DNA from: a virus
Direction: 5' to 3' (one strand)
Virus record (IMG/VR): IMGVR_UViG_3300019776_000754
Location: 1-28,148 of that record
DNA length: 28,148 bases
In this document: positions 12,733 to 19,759 of the stretch, in pieces
Numbering within the stretch: position 1 is the stretch's first letter
Layout: every line of letters starts with the position of its first letter
The notes under the pieces: generated by a model
Seen by the model: only the letters and a program-made list of their open reading frames with translations
The model's database searches: none
What the model was told of the DNA's origin: nothing
Translations under genes and position numbers: made by a program

Positions 12733-13554
12733 TTATGCTCGGCTACGTTTGAGCCGTCGCGCCAATATCCCGATGTAAGGCTTGGCTGTTGGGTCGTCCA
12801 ATTGCAAAAGGTAATCCATACGGTAGCCCATGCTCGGATCCAGGTTGTGGCGCTGGCAGAACGCCAGTACGCCAGCTTCGCAAGCTCCTGCGGTCACTCG
12901 GTCTTGCAGCCCAACGAATCGATCCAAGCGTTTGATCTCTCCCTCGTCGGTGCGTATCGCCTTCTTGCTTTCGAGCGCTCGGCACTCTTCGAGGGTAGCC
13001 CCGTGCGATGCGCCAACCAAAAAGCCCTTGACCCACTTGACCGCGTGCTTGTGCTTTTGCCCTGACGATTGCAGCCACCATGCCTGATTGCCCTTGAGCC
13101 TCTGAGTCCACACTCCTTCAATCAGCTCGATCTGTCGCAGTTGTTGGAGCGTCAGATTGATCCGCAGGTCGCCATGAGTTGCCTTGTACCGCGACGAATT
13201 GGCGTATTCCCGAGTGTTGTCAATTTCGCACAGCGTATACTCACCGATGATCAACCTCTTTCGCTCTCCCATTGAGTAGCCTGTGCTAAAGTTTCGCAGG
13301 ATTTGCTCGGCTTTCGCGCGAAGCTTGCGGTACTCGCTAAGGTTGATGCCCCACTTGGTCTTGACCGACTCTGCGAGCCTGCGGTCGATTTCTCGCAGGT
13401 AGCTTGCAGCGTCAGGTAGCGGCGATTCCAATTTCAGATTCTGCGCCGCCTTGGCTAGCAACGAATCGAGGTACTTCCCTCTAAAATCCAACTTGTCCGA
13501 GAGTGTGCGTTCGGCCTTGGTCTTAATCAGTTTTCTTGCCTTGGTCGCCATCAT
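12733..13554 (-). CDS. Hypothetical basic protein of leftward operon
   Basis: A 273-residue very basic protein, MMATKARKLIKTKAERTLSDKL at the start. The middle is helical with many Arg/Lys (KWGINLSEYRKLRAKAEQILR), then LRINLTLQQLRQIELIEGVWTQRL, and the C-terminal part has DRVTAGACEAGVLAFCQRHNLD and GYRMDYLLQLDD. AAGGAG precedes the ATG, just after a GCCCTTGC/GGGGGC hairpin (shared with the leader at 15838). The C-terminal helical unit looks like a DNA- or RNA-binding fold, but no catalytic motif is visible. Largest gene of the operon; unknown role. Confidence 0.6.
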   Translation of the reverse strand: MMATKARKLIKTKAERTLSDKLDFRGKYLDSLLAKAAQNLKLESPLPDAASYLREIDRRLAESVKTKWGINLSEYRKLRAKAEQILRNFSTGYSMGERKRLIIGEYTLCEIDNTREYANSSRYKATHGDLRINLTLQQLRQIELIEGVWTQRLKGNQAWWLQSSGQKHKHAVKWVKGFLVGASHGATLEECRALESKKAIRTDEGEIKRLDRFVGLQDRVTAGACEAGVLAFCQRHNLDPSMGYRMDYLLQLDDPTAKPYIGILARRLKRSRA

Positions 13555-13586
13555 TTGTTCTCCTTGCCCTTGCGGGGGCTAACACT

Positions 13587-13640
13587 TGGAATACCGCAAC
13601 AGCGCGGGCAATCGGGACCGCGTTGCAGTCCCTCATGTCC
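13587..13640 (-). promoter_or_regulatory. Structured intergenic element, copy A
   Basis: The first stem is CCGC/GCGG. The second is a two-part hairpin: an inner stem GGGAC/GTCCC (13614-13618, 13628-13632) with a 9-nt loop, then a 3-nt by 3-nt internal loop, then an outer stem 13606-13610 with 13636-13640. It sits between the stop of the gene at 13654 and the start of the gene at 13554. Copies B, C and D share the plan with different stem bases. Confidence 0.55.
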
Positions 13641-13653
13641 AAACTCTCAACGG

Positions 13654-14115
13654 TTACGCCAACTGAAGCTCATCGTCCGTGTAAGCTTCGCCGCAATCAG
13701 CAAACCCATTGCTCGGGATTACTTGCGGTTGAGGCAAAATGCTTGCTGGCCACTCGTACTCCGATCGGTTCGACTTTGCCTTGGCGTACAGTCGCTCAAT
13801 CAGGTCGTTGTGTTTGCCCGCACGAACATCGTCTGCGATCTTGTCCAGCGTCTTTTGTGAGAATCTCGCTGCGGCCTCAACGAATGCAGTTGGATTACCC
13901 TTGCCGTCGATGATGATGGAGGTCCAACCCTCATTGGATCGGCGATCATGCTGGACGGCGATCTCGTAACCTCGGGAGTATCGTTGTCCGTTGAAGTAGT
14001 TCACGCCGCCTAGTGTGTACGAAACCACCAATCGCAGCCGTGGCGTCACCGCCTTGCCGCAATCAATGAACGTGGGAGCCGTAACAGTGGCGATGACGAT
14101 GGAACGATCTGTCAT
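13654..14115 (-). CDS. Hypothetical protein of leftward operon
   Basis: A 153-residue protein, MTDRSIVIATVTAPTFIDCGKAVTPRL at the start, beta-rich to about residue 70 with GGVNYFNGQRYSRGYEIAVQHDRRSNEGWTSIIIDGKGN, then helices (KTLDKIADDVRAGKHNDLIERLYAKAK). TTTAGGAGACAGC lies before the ATG at 14115, the same ribosome-site block as the gene at 14634. Upstream is copy B of the structured element. No known family; soluble cytoplasmic. Confidence 0.6.
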   Translation of the reverse strand: MTDRSIVIATVTAPTFIDCGKAVTPRLRLVVSYTLGGVNYFNGQRYSRGYEIAVQHDRRSNEGWTSIIIDGKGNPTAFVEAAARFSQKTLDKIADDVRAGKHNDLIERLYAKAKSNRSEYEWPASILPQPQVIPSNGFADCGEAYTDDELQLA

Positions 14116-14164
14116 AATGCTGTCTCCTAAAACAGTGGTAAAAACCGTGCTCCTGCCAATCAGT

Positions 14165-14210
14165 AGCGCGGACAGTCGGGGCCGATCTCTCAGCCCCTCA
14201 TGTCCGTGCT
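14165..14210 (-). promoter_or_regulatory. Structured intergenic element, copy B
   Basis: Inner stem GGGGC/GCCCC with a 10-nt loop beginning CG and ending CA, internal loop GTC/TCA, and outer stem GGACA/TGTCC extending outward to GCGC/GTGC. The inner stem differs from copy A at paired positions so that pairing is kept. It lies between the stop of the gene at 14215 and the start of the gene at 14115. Confidence 0.6.
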
Positions 14211-14214
14211 ATGG

Positions 14215-14634
14215 TTAGCGGGCCTCGGCCATGATCTCGGCCACTGTCTTTGGCTTCCAGTGAAGGTCGATCTCGACCATTGGGGCCGACAACAATTCTT
14301 TCAGGTCGAAGTATCCAAGTTCTCGAAATCCCATGTCCGCAACACCGAACACTGGGTCTGAAGGATCTTCGTCACGCTCCACAATCCACCAATCGCACGA
14401 CGGGTGGAACAGGTGGATCAAGGCTTTGGCGGTCTTTGCGTCCTCATCCGATCCTGGGCCGCCGATGACAGGAAGCGATTTGTAACTGGCCTCAAGGTCG
14501 ATCAACGCCTGAGCGAAAAAGTCTCCCTCCTCGCCCCGAAGCAATTGCCGTAGTAATCGCAATTGCGTCCTCGGTACAATGTGCTCCAACGTGCTGAACG
14601 TTGCGACGGTCAATTTGCGGCTTGGTGCAAGCAT
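14215..14634 (-). CDS. DUF2958-type phage/plasmid protein
   Basis: A 139-residue protein with the DUF2958 pattern in its second half: HLFHPSCDWWIVERDEDPSD, FGVADMGFRELGYFDLKEL, then EIDLHWKPKTVAEI, i.e. Trp-Trp, ELGYF and a final WKP motif. Such proteins are found on plasmids and phages and their function is unknown. The ATG at 14634 has CAGGAGACAACT before it; an upstream extension to 14976 is a shadow without ribosome site. Leader copy C lies just upstream. Confidence 0.75.
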   Translation of the reverse strand: MLAPSRKLTVATFSTLEHIVPRTQLRLLRQLLRGEEGDFFAQALIDLEASYKSLPVIGGPGSDEDAKTAKALIHLFHPSCDWWIVERDEDPSDPVFGVADMGFRELGYFDLKELLSAPMVEIDLHWKPKTVAEIMAEAR

Positions 14635-14662
14635 AGTTGTCTCCTGAAAACAGTGGTAAACT

Positions 14663-14710
14663 CCTGCGACGTTGCAGGCAGTCGGGGACCGGATCAGCGA
14701 TCCCCTCGTG
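14663..14710 (-). promoter_or_regulatory. Structured intergenic element, copy C
   Basis: First hairpin CCTGC-6 nt-GCAGG (14663-14678), then a second with inner stem GGGGA/TCCCC (14684-14688, 14701-14705), a 12-nt loop and a weaker outer stem. A stretch reading ACCACTGTTTT then (C)AGGAGAC after it is shared with the leader of copy B, ending in the ribosome site. Confidence 0.55.
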
Positions 14711-14726
14711 CGCGAAACGTTGCTGC

Positions 14727-14993
14727 TTAGCCTTTCGTGTTGCGACGTCGCCGCAGGTAATGCATAAACTTCACCCAGTCGCATACCAGCACGCCGCAGC
14801 GTAAAGTTGCTGGGACGATCAACGCTTTTCCATCGATCGGATAAACACTCGCCATCACGAACGAATCGCAGCCGGGATACTGCCGCTTGTCGGACATAGC
14901 TACTGGTAACTGAACAATCATCGTGGGACACCCGTTGATGGCTTTCGCCGCGCGGATGAATTGATGGATTCGCCAATGCTCTTTCACTCGCAT
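14727..14993 (-). CDS. Small hypothetical protein with hydrophobic-basic pattern
   Basis: An 88-residue protein. It begins MRVKEHWRIHQFIRAAKAINGCP, has a beta-like middle (CDSFVMASVYPIDGKALIVPATLRCGVLVCDW) and ends YLRRRRNTKG. Three cysteines are spread through it. AGGGGGCACTGTC before the ATG is a plausible ribosome site. It has no structured leader of the A-D type in front; it follows the small gene at 15005 closely (11 bp). Not recognised. Confidence 0.55.
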   Translation of the reverse strand: MRVKEHWRIHQFIRAAKAINGCPTMIVQLPVAMSDKRQYPGCDSFVMASVYPIDGKALIVPATLRCGVLVCDWVKFMHYLRRRRNTKG

Positions 14994-15004
14994 GACAGTG
15001 CCCC

Positions 15005-15184
15005 CTATCGCTTGACGTATGCGTTCAAGCCAATGGTGACGGGTTTTCCCTGCACCATGACGGTTGTGGGCTGATTGCCATGCGAACTCGCGACAACCAG
15101 CGTTTTCCCGCTCGCGCTTGGAACCGGGGGATCTTGGACCGGGATTCTGATAACCAATTCGCCGTTTTCAATTGATGCCTTCAT
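15005..15184 (-). CDS. Small conserved-looking protein with GLNAYV ending
   Basis: A 59-residue protein, MKASIENGELVIRIPVQDPPVPS and then GKTLVVASSHGNQPTT, QGKPVTIGLNAYVKR. It looks like a compact beta fold. Similar short proteins with the GKTLxVAST-GN..T and GLNAY pattern are, as far as I recall, common on plasmids and phages; no role is known. TTTAGGAGAC precedes the ATG at 15184. Leader copy D lies upstream. Longer starts (15250) run into the leader hairpins and are rejected. Confidence 0.65.
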   Translation of the reverse strand: MKASIENGELVIRIPVQDPPVPSASGKTLVVASSHGNQPTTVMVQGKPVTIGLNAYVKR

Positions 15185-15217
15185 GTCTATGTCTCCTAAA
15201 GATGGAAGTGGAACTAT

Positions 15218-15270
15218 CCTGCAAAGGCGCAGGGGATCAGGGCCGCACAATCGCAGCCCATCACCCGCGC
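15218..15270 (-). promoter_or_regulatory. Structured intergenic element, copy D
   Basis: First hairpin CCTGC-6 nt-GCAGG (15218-15233), matching copy C with a changed loop. Second: inner stem GGGC/GCCC (15240-15243, 15256-15259), a 12-nt loop starting CG and ending CA, a symmetric ATCA/ATCA internal loop and an outer GC-rich stem. It lies between the genes at 15278 and 15184. Confidence 0.55.
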
Positions 15271-15277
15271 GCCGTCG

Positions 15278-15838
15278 CTAACAGGCTTCCACGCCTTCAG
15301 GGGCACGTTGCTCGGCAGGCAGGCCGAACATGTTGTCGTTGAGATGCTCGCCCACAAGGAAGCAATCCGTGGGGCGATTGAAGACGGCAGGGACCGCCTT
15401 CAAGGTCTTAAGAGCCTCAACGATCTCAAGGGGCTGAGTTGACCAGCCGTTGTCGGCTAACTTGGCGATCTTCAGCGCGAGGCCGATGATCTCAGCGTCG
15501 AAACCGCACTGGTACAGCTTGCAGCTATAAAGCGAGCCGTAGTAGTAGCCGTGGCTTTCGTTGTAGCGTCGGTCGGTCTGCCAGCGAAACGTCACACTTC
15601 TGCCAAAGGTACAAACACTGAAATCCACATGAAACGTGCTTTTGGTCTCATCCCGAAGCAATTTGCAGCGATTCAGACTGCTTTCGTATCCATAAGCCTT
15701 GAAAACTTCAGTCTCATCCACAATCGCGGCAAATTGGACCGTGATCTCGGGATGGATGTACATCTCGTTGTGCTTGTACTGCGAGTAATCCGTGGCTTGG
15801 TACGCAATGACGCGCTGATCATGCTTAAGTTTCATCAT
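15278..15838 (-). CDS. Hypothetical protein, first gene of leftward operon
   Basis: A 186-residue protein (MMKLKHDQRVIAYQATDYSQYKH at the start). The first ~110 residues are beta-rich with many aromatic residues (VQFAAIVDETEVFKAYGYES...RRYNESHGYYYGSLYSC), the last part helical with two phases of Leu and Val. CAGGAG precedes the ATG at 15838, beside a GCCCC/GGGGC hairpin like that before the gene at 13554. It is the promoter-proximal gene of the operon. Nothing is recognised. Confidence 0.6.
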   Translation of the reverse strand: MMKLKHDQRVIAYQATDYSQYKHNEMYIHPEITVQFAAIVDETEVFKAYGYESSLNRCKLLRDETKSTFHVDFSVCTFGRSVTFRWQTDRRYNESHGYYYGSLYSCKLYQCGFDAEIIGLALKIAKLADNGWSTQPLEIVEALKTLKAVPAVFNRPTDCFLVGEHLNDNMFGLPAEQRAPEGVEAC

Positions 15839-16375
15839 TCTCTCCTGCCCCTTGCGGGGGCGCCAGAATACTGATTCGACCGAGACAGTCCCGGTCTCTC
15901 CATCCAGAATATCGGATTGCAGCAAAGCCGTCAATTAGGGTTTCCTGGGAAGATCCTAGATGCACGGCGAAAACTGAGGTTTCTGCAGGGATTTCGATGG
16001 TTTCCGGAGGGGGAAATTTTTTGGGAATCTCGACTGGGAATGCGGTGGTGAGTCGCTGCAGGATCGAGGACCGCACCCGCAGAGTTTGCGTTCGGGCGGA
16101 AATCTGGTAGACTGCCTGGGCAATGCAACAACACGGTGTGCAGCATCACCGAGAGCCCAAGGCGAAAGCACAGGCCGAGATACTGCCGACAGGACTGACC
16201 GAGCCAGTTCGCTTGCCCCCCTACAGCCCGCAGAGCCAACGGGGGGCGGTAGGGTATGGATACCCTATGGATAGGGTATCCAATACCTATCAACACCCCA
16301 AAACCCCTGGGAAAACGCATGTTTTTACCAGTTTGGGGGGGAGGGGGGGGTGCGCGCTGAAAGACCGGAGTATCG
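15839..16375. promoter_or_regulatory. Divergent control region (537 bp, no convincing gene)
   Basis: This gap separates the leftward operon from the rightward gene at 16376. The left part is the leader of the 15838 gene, with a GCCCC/GGGGC hairpin (15847-15861) and a repeated TATTCTGG. An open frame at 15825-16076 (minus) reads through this leader, has no ribosome site and is not called. The middle has the half-site array listed separately. The right part is G-rich, with runs of seven and nine G around 16335-16350. Promoters for both directions are expected here but no exact -35/-10 pair is asserted. Confidence 0.55.
16250..16291. promoter_or_regulatory. Array of alternating half-sites, probable operator cluster
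   Basis: The motif TAGGGTAT and its reverse complement alternate: TAGGGTAT, GGATACCCTA, TAGGGTATCC, ATACCTAT. The central pair (16258-16267 and 16272-16281) is a perfect 10-bp inverted repeat with a 4-base spacer, and 16252-16265 is another overlapping palindrome. Such tandem palindromes are typical of cooperative repressor or origin-binding sites. Confidence 0.6.
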
Positions 16376-17119
16376 ATGACCATGGACGAACAACCCACCG
16401 AACCGCCGCAAGAGACGCTGGTGGACCTGAAGTATCGCATATGCAAGCGACTGACCACCGAGAAACGCTGGGACGACGCGCAACGCCTGAAGGACACGCT
16501 AATTCGCGAAGCTCGGGAAGCTGGCTACGGTCGCGACGACGCGCAACGTAGAGCGTACCTCGCGATCGACGAGATGTTCCCGCCGCTCGAGACGACTCCC
16601 GCGAGCAACGGACCCGCCGCCGCTAATGACGGCATCCAGGACGATCACGACGATCACGACGATCACCAACCGCAACCACGGAGCCACGATGGCAATGAGG
16701 GGGATGCGGCTTGCCGTTCGACCGGCGCTGCCGTGGGTGAGGCTGGCTCCGACCCACGCACGCGAGACCGAGGCGCCGATTCCCAGGTCGTCGGCCTAGG
16801 CGATCTGCCGCCGGATTGGCCGAAACTGCCACCGAATGCGCCGTTGGCTGCTGAAATCCAGTGGGTGCAAGCAAATCGCCTCCGGTGCGTCACAGACGTC
16901 GGAGAGCGGTCGATGGTGGATTTGTCCAAGGCACTGACTCCGGCACCGTCCTACGCTGCGTTAGGCTGGCTAGAGACGAGCATTCGCGCCTACACGAAAT
17001 TCGTCGATGTCGCGGCCAAAGCCACCGCGAGCCTCGAGGACGAGCGGGAACACGTTCGCAGGGAAAGGCTGGCGATTGACGACATCCGCAAACTCCTGGC
17101 CGAGATGGTCGATGGGTGA
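16376..17119 (+). CDS. Hypothetical protein with disordered middle; possible small terminase
   Basis: A 247-residue protein. N-terminal ~65 residues are helical and charged (LVDLKYRICKRLTTEKRWDD). Then a low-complexity stretch with three tandem 9-bp repeats coding DDH (16640-16666) and a Gly/Asp-rich linker. The C-terminal 100 residues, beginning DWPKLPPNAPLAAEIQWVQANRLR, are conserved in style and end in a helical coil (DEREHVRRERLAIDDIRKLL). GGAG precedes the ATG. GC is higher than in neighbours. First rightward gene before the packaging genes, so a small-terminase role is possible but unproven. Confidence 0.55.
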   Translation: MTMDEQPTEPPQETLVDLKYRICKRLTTEKRWDDAQRLKDTLIREAREAGYGRDDAQRRAYLAIDEMFPPLETTPASNGPAAANDGIQDDHDDHDDHQPQPRSHDGNEGDAACRSTGAAVGEAGSDPRTRDRGADSQVVGLGDLPPDWPKLPPNAPLAAEIQWVQANRLRCVTDVGERSMVDLSKALTPAPSYAALGWLETSIRAYTKFVDVAAKATASLEDEREHVRRERLAIDDIRKLLAEMVDG

Positions 17120-17439
17120 TCACCCCCCGACTGCCACTTTGCCATGTCAGCTGTGGTATACGCTTGATGAAGGGGGTTTTCTGCGGTGATTCCTGCGTGT
17201 TTTCCCTGTGTTTTCGAGCGCTGCGGACTGGAGACCCTATTTGACGTGTGCTTGTAGTTGGTTTCTTCGGCTCGGATGCGGCTGCTCGGTTCGGTGGTGG
17301 AAAGCGGGTGGACGAGCGCGACGGACCGGAAATCAACCCAGACCCCACCCCCTCGCCGCCGGGAGTCACGTTAATGCCACGATTTGTTGCACACCTATTT
17401 TCGCTTGCTCTATCGGGTCCATGCTGATATGGTAATTTT
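17120..17439. other. Gene-free stretch, contains left copy of 14-bp repeat
   Basis: About 320 bases without a convincing gene on either strand: frames here lack ribosome sites or run across the repeat. It holds the direct repeat at 17236-17249 and G/C-rich stretches around 17275-17360. No promoter or strong hairpin is asserted. Confidence 0.5.
17236..17249. repeat. 14-bp direct repeat, left copy
   Basis: CCTATTTGACGTGT, repeated at 19846-19859 in the same orientation. The 2.6-kb segment between contains the serine recombinase gene. A 14-bp match has a fair chance of occurring at random in a window of this size, so boundary status is only suggested. Confidence 0.45.
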
Positions 17440-17634
17440 ATGCGACTACCTAACAAAGACGTTGTGATATCTTTTGGTGACGGTGAGTATTTTATACCGG
17501 CTAAGTGGCGTGGTCGTCGTCGGATTGTATCGGAGTGTGGGTGGTGGATTGGTAGGATCAGTATTGTTCGGTTTCGGGGTTTGAGGTGGGTGGAGTGGAT
17601 CAAGGTTTACTCGTTGGTGTTTGACGAGGAATGA
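17440..17634 (+). CDS. Small basic hypothetical protein
   Basis: A 64-residue Arg/Trp/Ile-rich protein: RLPNKDVVISFGDGEYFIP, then AKWRGRRRIVSECGWWIGRISIVRFRGLRWV. It looks like a short all-beta fold with a basic face, the kind found in nucleic-acid-binding SH3-like domains. Before the ATG only a weak ATATGGTAA site is seen. It is the first frame after the left 14-bp repeat. Base composition is T/G-rich like the segment following it, unlike the gene at 16376. Function unknown; existence moderately supported. Confidence 0.4.
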   Translation: MRLPNKDVVISFGDGEYFIPAKWRGRRRIVSECGWWIGRISIVRFRGLRWVEWIKVYSLVFDEE

Positions 17635-17803
17635 GTTTGCGTCCTGCCGGAAACTGCCCCAGACGGGTACGGGTGCTCGCTACCTCCTGCCGCGATGCCG
17701 TTTTTCGTTGACTGTTGTGTTTTGGTTGCGTTATTGGGTCCATGTCGGTAAATTGATTGAGTGTTAGGTGTTGGTTTTTTGTGTGTTGATAGAGGATAGA
17801 TTG

Positions 17804-18211
17804 ATGCGATCTTTGTTGGGTGTTTTGTTAGTGGTGTTGTTTTCTTCGGTGTCGTATGGGCAGTTGGGCGACTTGCGAGACAATCCGTACGATCCTGACT
17901 CTTTAAGCAATCCGTACGGTGCTGGAAATCCGTACAGATCAGATGGGTTGATGAATCCGTACAGCCAGTATGGAAACCCGTACAGCGATTATTCTTGGAC
18001 AAACCCGTATGCTTCGAACCCGCCGAGGATTTACTCTGGTGAAGGGCGGTATTACGGGGAGTTTAGTGTAAATCGATATCGTTCTGATTCGATTTTCAAT
18101 CCGTACGGGCGATATGGAAATCCGTACTCGCCGGACAGCCTGCGCAATCTTTACGGTGCTGGAAATCCATATTCGACAAGGCCGCTTTACGTCTGGCCTC
18201 GCGGGTACTAA
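17804..18211 (+). CDS. Secreted NPY-repeat protein
   Basis: A 135-residue exported protein. Signal peptide: MRSLLGVLLVVLFSSVSYG, cleavage near residue 19. The mature part is made of short tandem units, each with NPY or GNPY spaced 6-12 residues (NPYDPDSLSNPYGAGNPY, then NPYGRYGNPYSPDSLRN), with a break in the middle reading RIYSGEGRYYGEF. Very similar small NPY-repeat proteins occur in many Gram-negative bacteria and their elements, of unknown role. GAGGATAGATTG precedes the ATG; an upstream start at 17768 lacks one. Its periplasmic or surface location suggests envelope or host-exclusion cargo, an inference. Confidence 0.75.
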   Translation: MRSLLGVLLVVLFSSVSYGQLGDLRDNPYDPDSLSNPYGAGNPYRSDGLMNPYSQYGNPYSDYSWTNPYASNPPRIYSGEGRYYGEFSVNRYRSDSIFNPYGRYGNPYSPDSLRNLYGAGNPYSTRPLYVWPRGY

Positions 18212-18331
18212 GGTAATAAGTTGATTCTTCGGTCGATGGTGTTGCAGCTCAAAATTCGCTTCACGCGGTGTATTTGCTTTAGGTTGGACTCCTAGACGAT
18301 CGATTTTGGTGCAGTAGGTAACTAAAGGGCG

Positions 18332-18622
18332 ATGCAAATGGATGTCAAGTCTCTTGCTGAGTGGCATAGGAAGCAAGCAGCACGAGCTTCTGGTCGGTTG
18401 CAACTTCTTGACAGCAAGGCTTGTCCAAAAAAAGACTTTCACCTTGATGCGGCTACATTGGTAGAGTCGCTATCATCCAACGAGCGAGATCGATTGTTAT
18501 TGCATGTAGAAATAGACGTGAAGCTTCGAGCAGTCGAGTCGTTGGAAAAGCTAGGCAAGCGTCTAATTGAAGAATCTCGAGACCTCAAAAAAATGCTTTC
18601 GGATGAGGTAAGCGATGAGTAG
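18332..18622 (+). CDS. Helical partner protein of the gene at 18615
   Basis: A 96-residue helical protein, MQMDVKSLAEWHRKQAARASGRLQLL at the start. The second half is likely a coiled coil (RDRLLLHVEIDVKLRAVESLEKLGKRLIEESRDLKKML). AAAGGG lies before the ATG at 18332; a second ATG follows two codons later. It overlaps the next gene by 8 bp and so is translationally coupled to it. Both are inside the segment bounded by the 14-bp repeats. No known motif; it probably forms a complex with its partner. Confidence 0.6.
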   Translation: MQMDVKSLAEWHRKQAARASGRLQLLDSKACPKKDFHLDAATLVESLSSNERDRLLLHVEIDVKLRAVESLEKLGKRLIEESRDLKKMLSDEVSDE

Positions 18623-19145
18623 TACCGAACGCATGCTGGCAAGGCGTGTGATGATGGTTGAACCTGCAGTTGAGCAGCTTATGATTGAGAAATTGTCGGG
18701 ACAACTACATAAAGCAGGACACAATGCAAATAACTCAACGCTTGTGGCCGTGTCGTCGGATTACTCGTCAATCGTTTGGCAGGTGCTTCGTCACAGCCTT
18801 AGCTACGATGGTGAGGTTTGCGAAGGCTTCACGGTGGATGTTCCTTACCCAGATGAGAGATGGACTAACAAAACATCAAGCAAGATTTTGAACGCATGCC
18901 TCAGTGTTGAGTTTAAGGAACATTTGATTCTGATTGAAGCTGGTGTTATTCGCGGCAGCAATTACAGAGCGTTGACGGATTTGCTTTTTGTGCATTACCC
19001 GGACCAAAACGTGATTACGGCTACGCTATACGAAAACGTTCATTCAGCGTTCAAATCGGATTTTGTCGCCGAATATTACGACGACACAAAGTCGGACTTG
19101 ACGTTTTGGTGGGAAGTGTACAACAAACATTGGGCCGCTGCTTGA
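18615..19145 (+). CDS. Possible degenerate phosphoribosyltransferase-fold protein
   Basis: A 176-residue protein. The order of elements fits a PRTase-like Rossmann core: NNSTLVAVSSDYSSIVWQVLRHSL (first loop and helix), a sheet, then KEHLILIEAGVIRGSNYRALTDLLF in place of the PRPP-binding loop, followed by a strand (NVITATLYENVHSAFKSDF) and FWWEVYNKHW near the end. In true enzymes the loop has an acidic pair plus TG-type glycines; here EAGVIRGSN lacks the second acidic residue, so the site may be inactive. Coupled to the 96-aa gene. The fold call is a guess from pattern. Confidence 0.35.
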   Translation: MSSTERMLARRVMMVEPAVEQLMIEKLSGQLHKAGHNANNSTLVAVSSDYSSIVWQVLRHSLSYDGEVCEGFTVDVPYPDERWTNKTSSKILNACLSVEFKEHLILIEAGVIRGSNYRALTDLLFVHYPDQNVITATLYENVHSAFKSDFVAEYYDDTKSDLTFWWEVYNKHWAAA

Positions 19146-19159
19146 GTTGACGGCGAATA

Positions 19160-19759
19160 CTAATTGCTGACCTGTTCTCGGCGCAAGTAGCGAGCAACGG
19201 AGCTCACGCTAATTCCCATTGATCGAGCAATCTCCTCTTGCGTAAAGCCTTTGTCGCGAAGCGTGAACACCTTTTTTAGATTGACACCTGCCTTGATAGC
19301 TCCAGGCTTTCTGCCTTTGTAGACGCCGCGTTCTTTGGCGGCTTCAATACCAGCAGTTTGACGTTGCTTGATGTTTTGTTTTTCGATCTGTGCGAAAGTG
19401 AGAAACAAGTTGGCTATAGCCTGTCCAATAAGCCCGCTAAGGTCTATAGGCTCAGTGACGGAAACGATCCGTACTTTCTTGTCGCACCACTCTCCTATCA
19501 GGTTGTAACCTTGCATTGCGTTTCTAGACAAGCGATCAAGTTTCCAAACGACCACGGTTTTAATGGTCCCGTTCCGAACGTCTCGTCGAAGTTGATCAAG
19601 TTCCGGTCGATCCAACGTAGATCCGTTGGCTTTGTCAACGTACCAATGAACGGACTTGTAGTCGATTCCGTTGGCAACAATCCATTTTTTCAACTCAAGA
19701 CGCTGACCATCTTCGTTCTGTTCTTCAGTGCTTACGCGGACATACATGGCAATAGTCAT
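19160..19759 (-). CDS. Serine recombinase, resolvase/invertase type
   Basis: A 199-residue small serine recombinase that cuts and re-joins DNA through a 5'-phosphoserine. Catalytic Ser10 in YVRVSTEEQ, R8 nearby, the conserved VVWKLDRLSRNA at 70-81 (D75, R76, S78, R79), the dimer helix around 112-145, and a C-terminal HTH FTQEEIARSMGISVSSVARYL (172-192). Length is that of Tn3 resolvases and DNA invertases, far below large integrases. AAGGGGA precedes the ATG at 19759. It converges on the gene at 18615 and lies next to the right 14-bp repeat, so it may move or flip the segment. Confidence 0.9.
   Translation of the reverse strand: MTIAMYVRVSTEEQNEDGQRLELKKWIVANGIDYKSVHWYVDKANGSTLDRPELDQLRRDVRNGTIKTVVVWKLDRLSRNAMQGYNLIGEWCDKKVRIVSVTEPIDLSGLIGQAIANLFLTFAQIEKQNIKQRQTAGIEAAKERGVYKGRKPGAIKAGVNLKKVFTLRDKGFTQEEIARSMGISVSSVARYLRREQVSN

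Noticed and set aside
15825-16076. Minus-strand frame upstream of the first leftward gene
   Set aside because: It reads through a hairpin leader, lacks a ribosome site and overlaps the start of a better-supported gene.
16640-16666. Three tandem 9-bp GACGATCAC repeats as a regulatory repeat
   Set aside because: They are in frame and encode DDH repeats inside a low-complexity linker of the gene at 16376, so a protein-level explanation is enough.
16890-17603. Minus-strand frame of 237 codons
   Set aside because: It is antisense to the gene at 16376 and crosses the 14-bp repeat; Arg/Pro/Ser-rich shadow composition.
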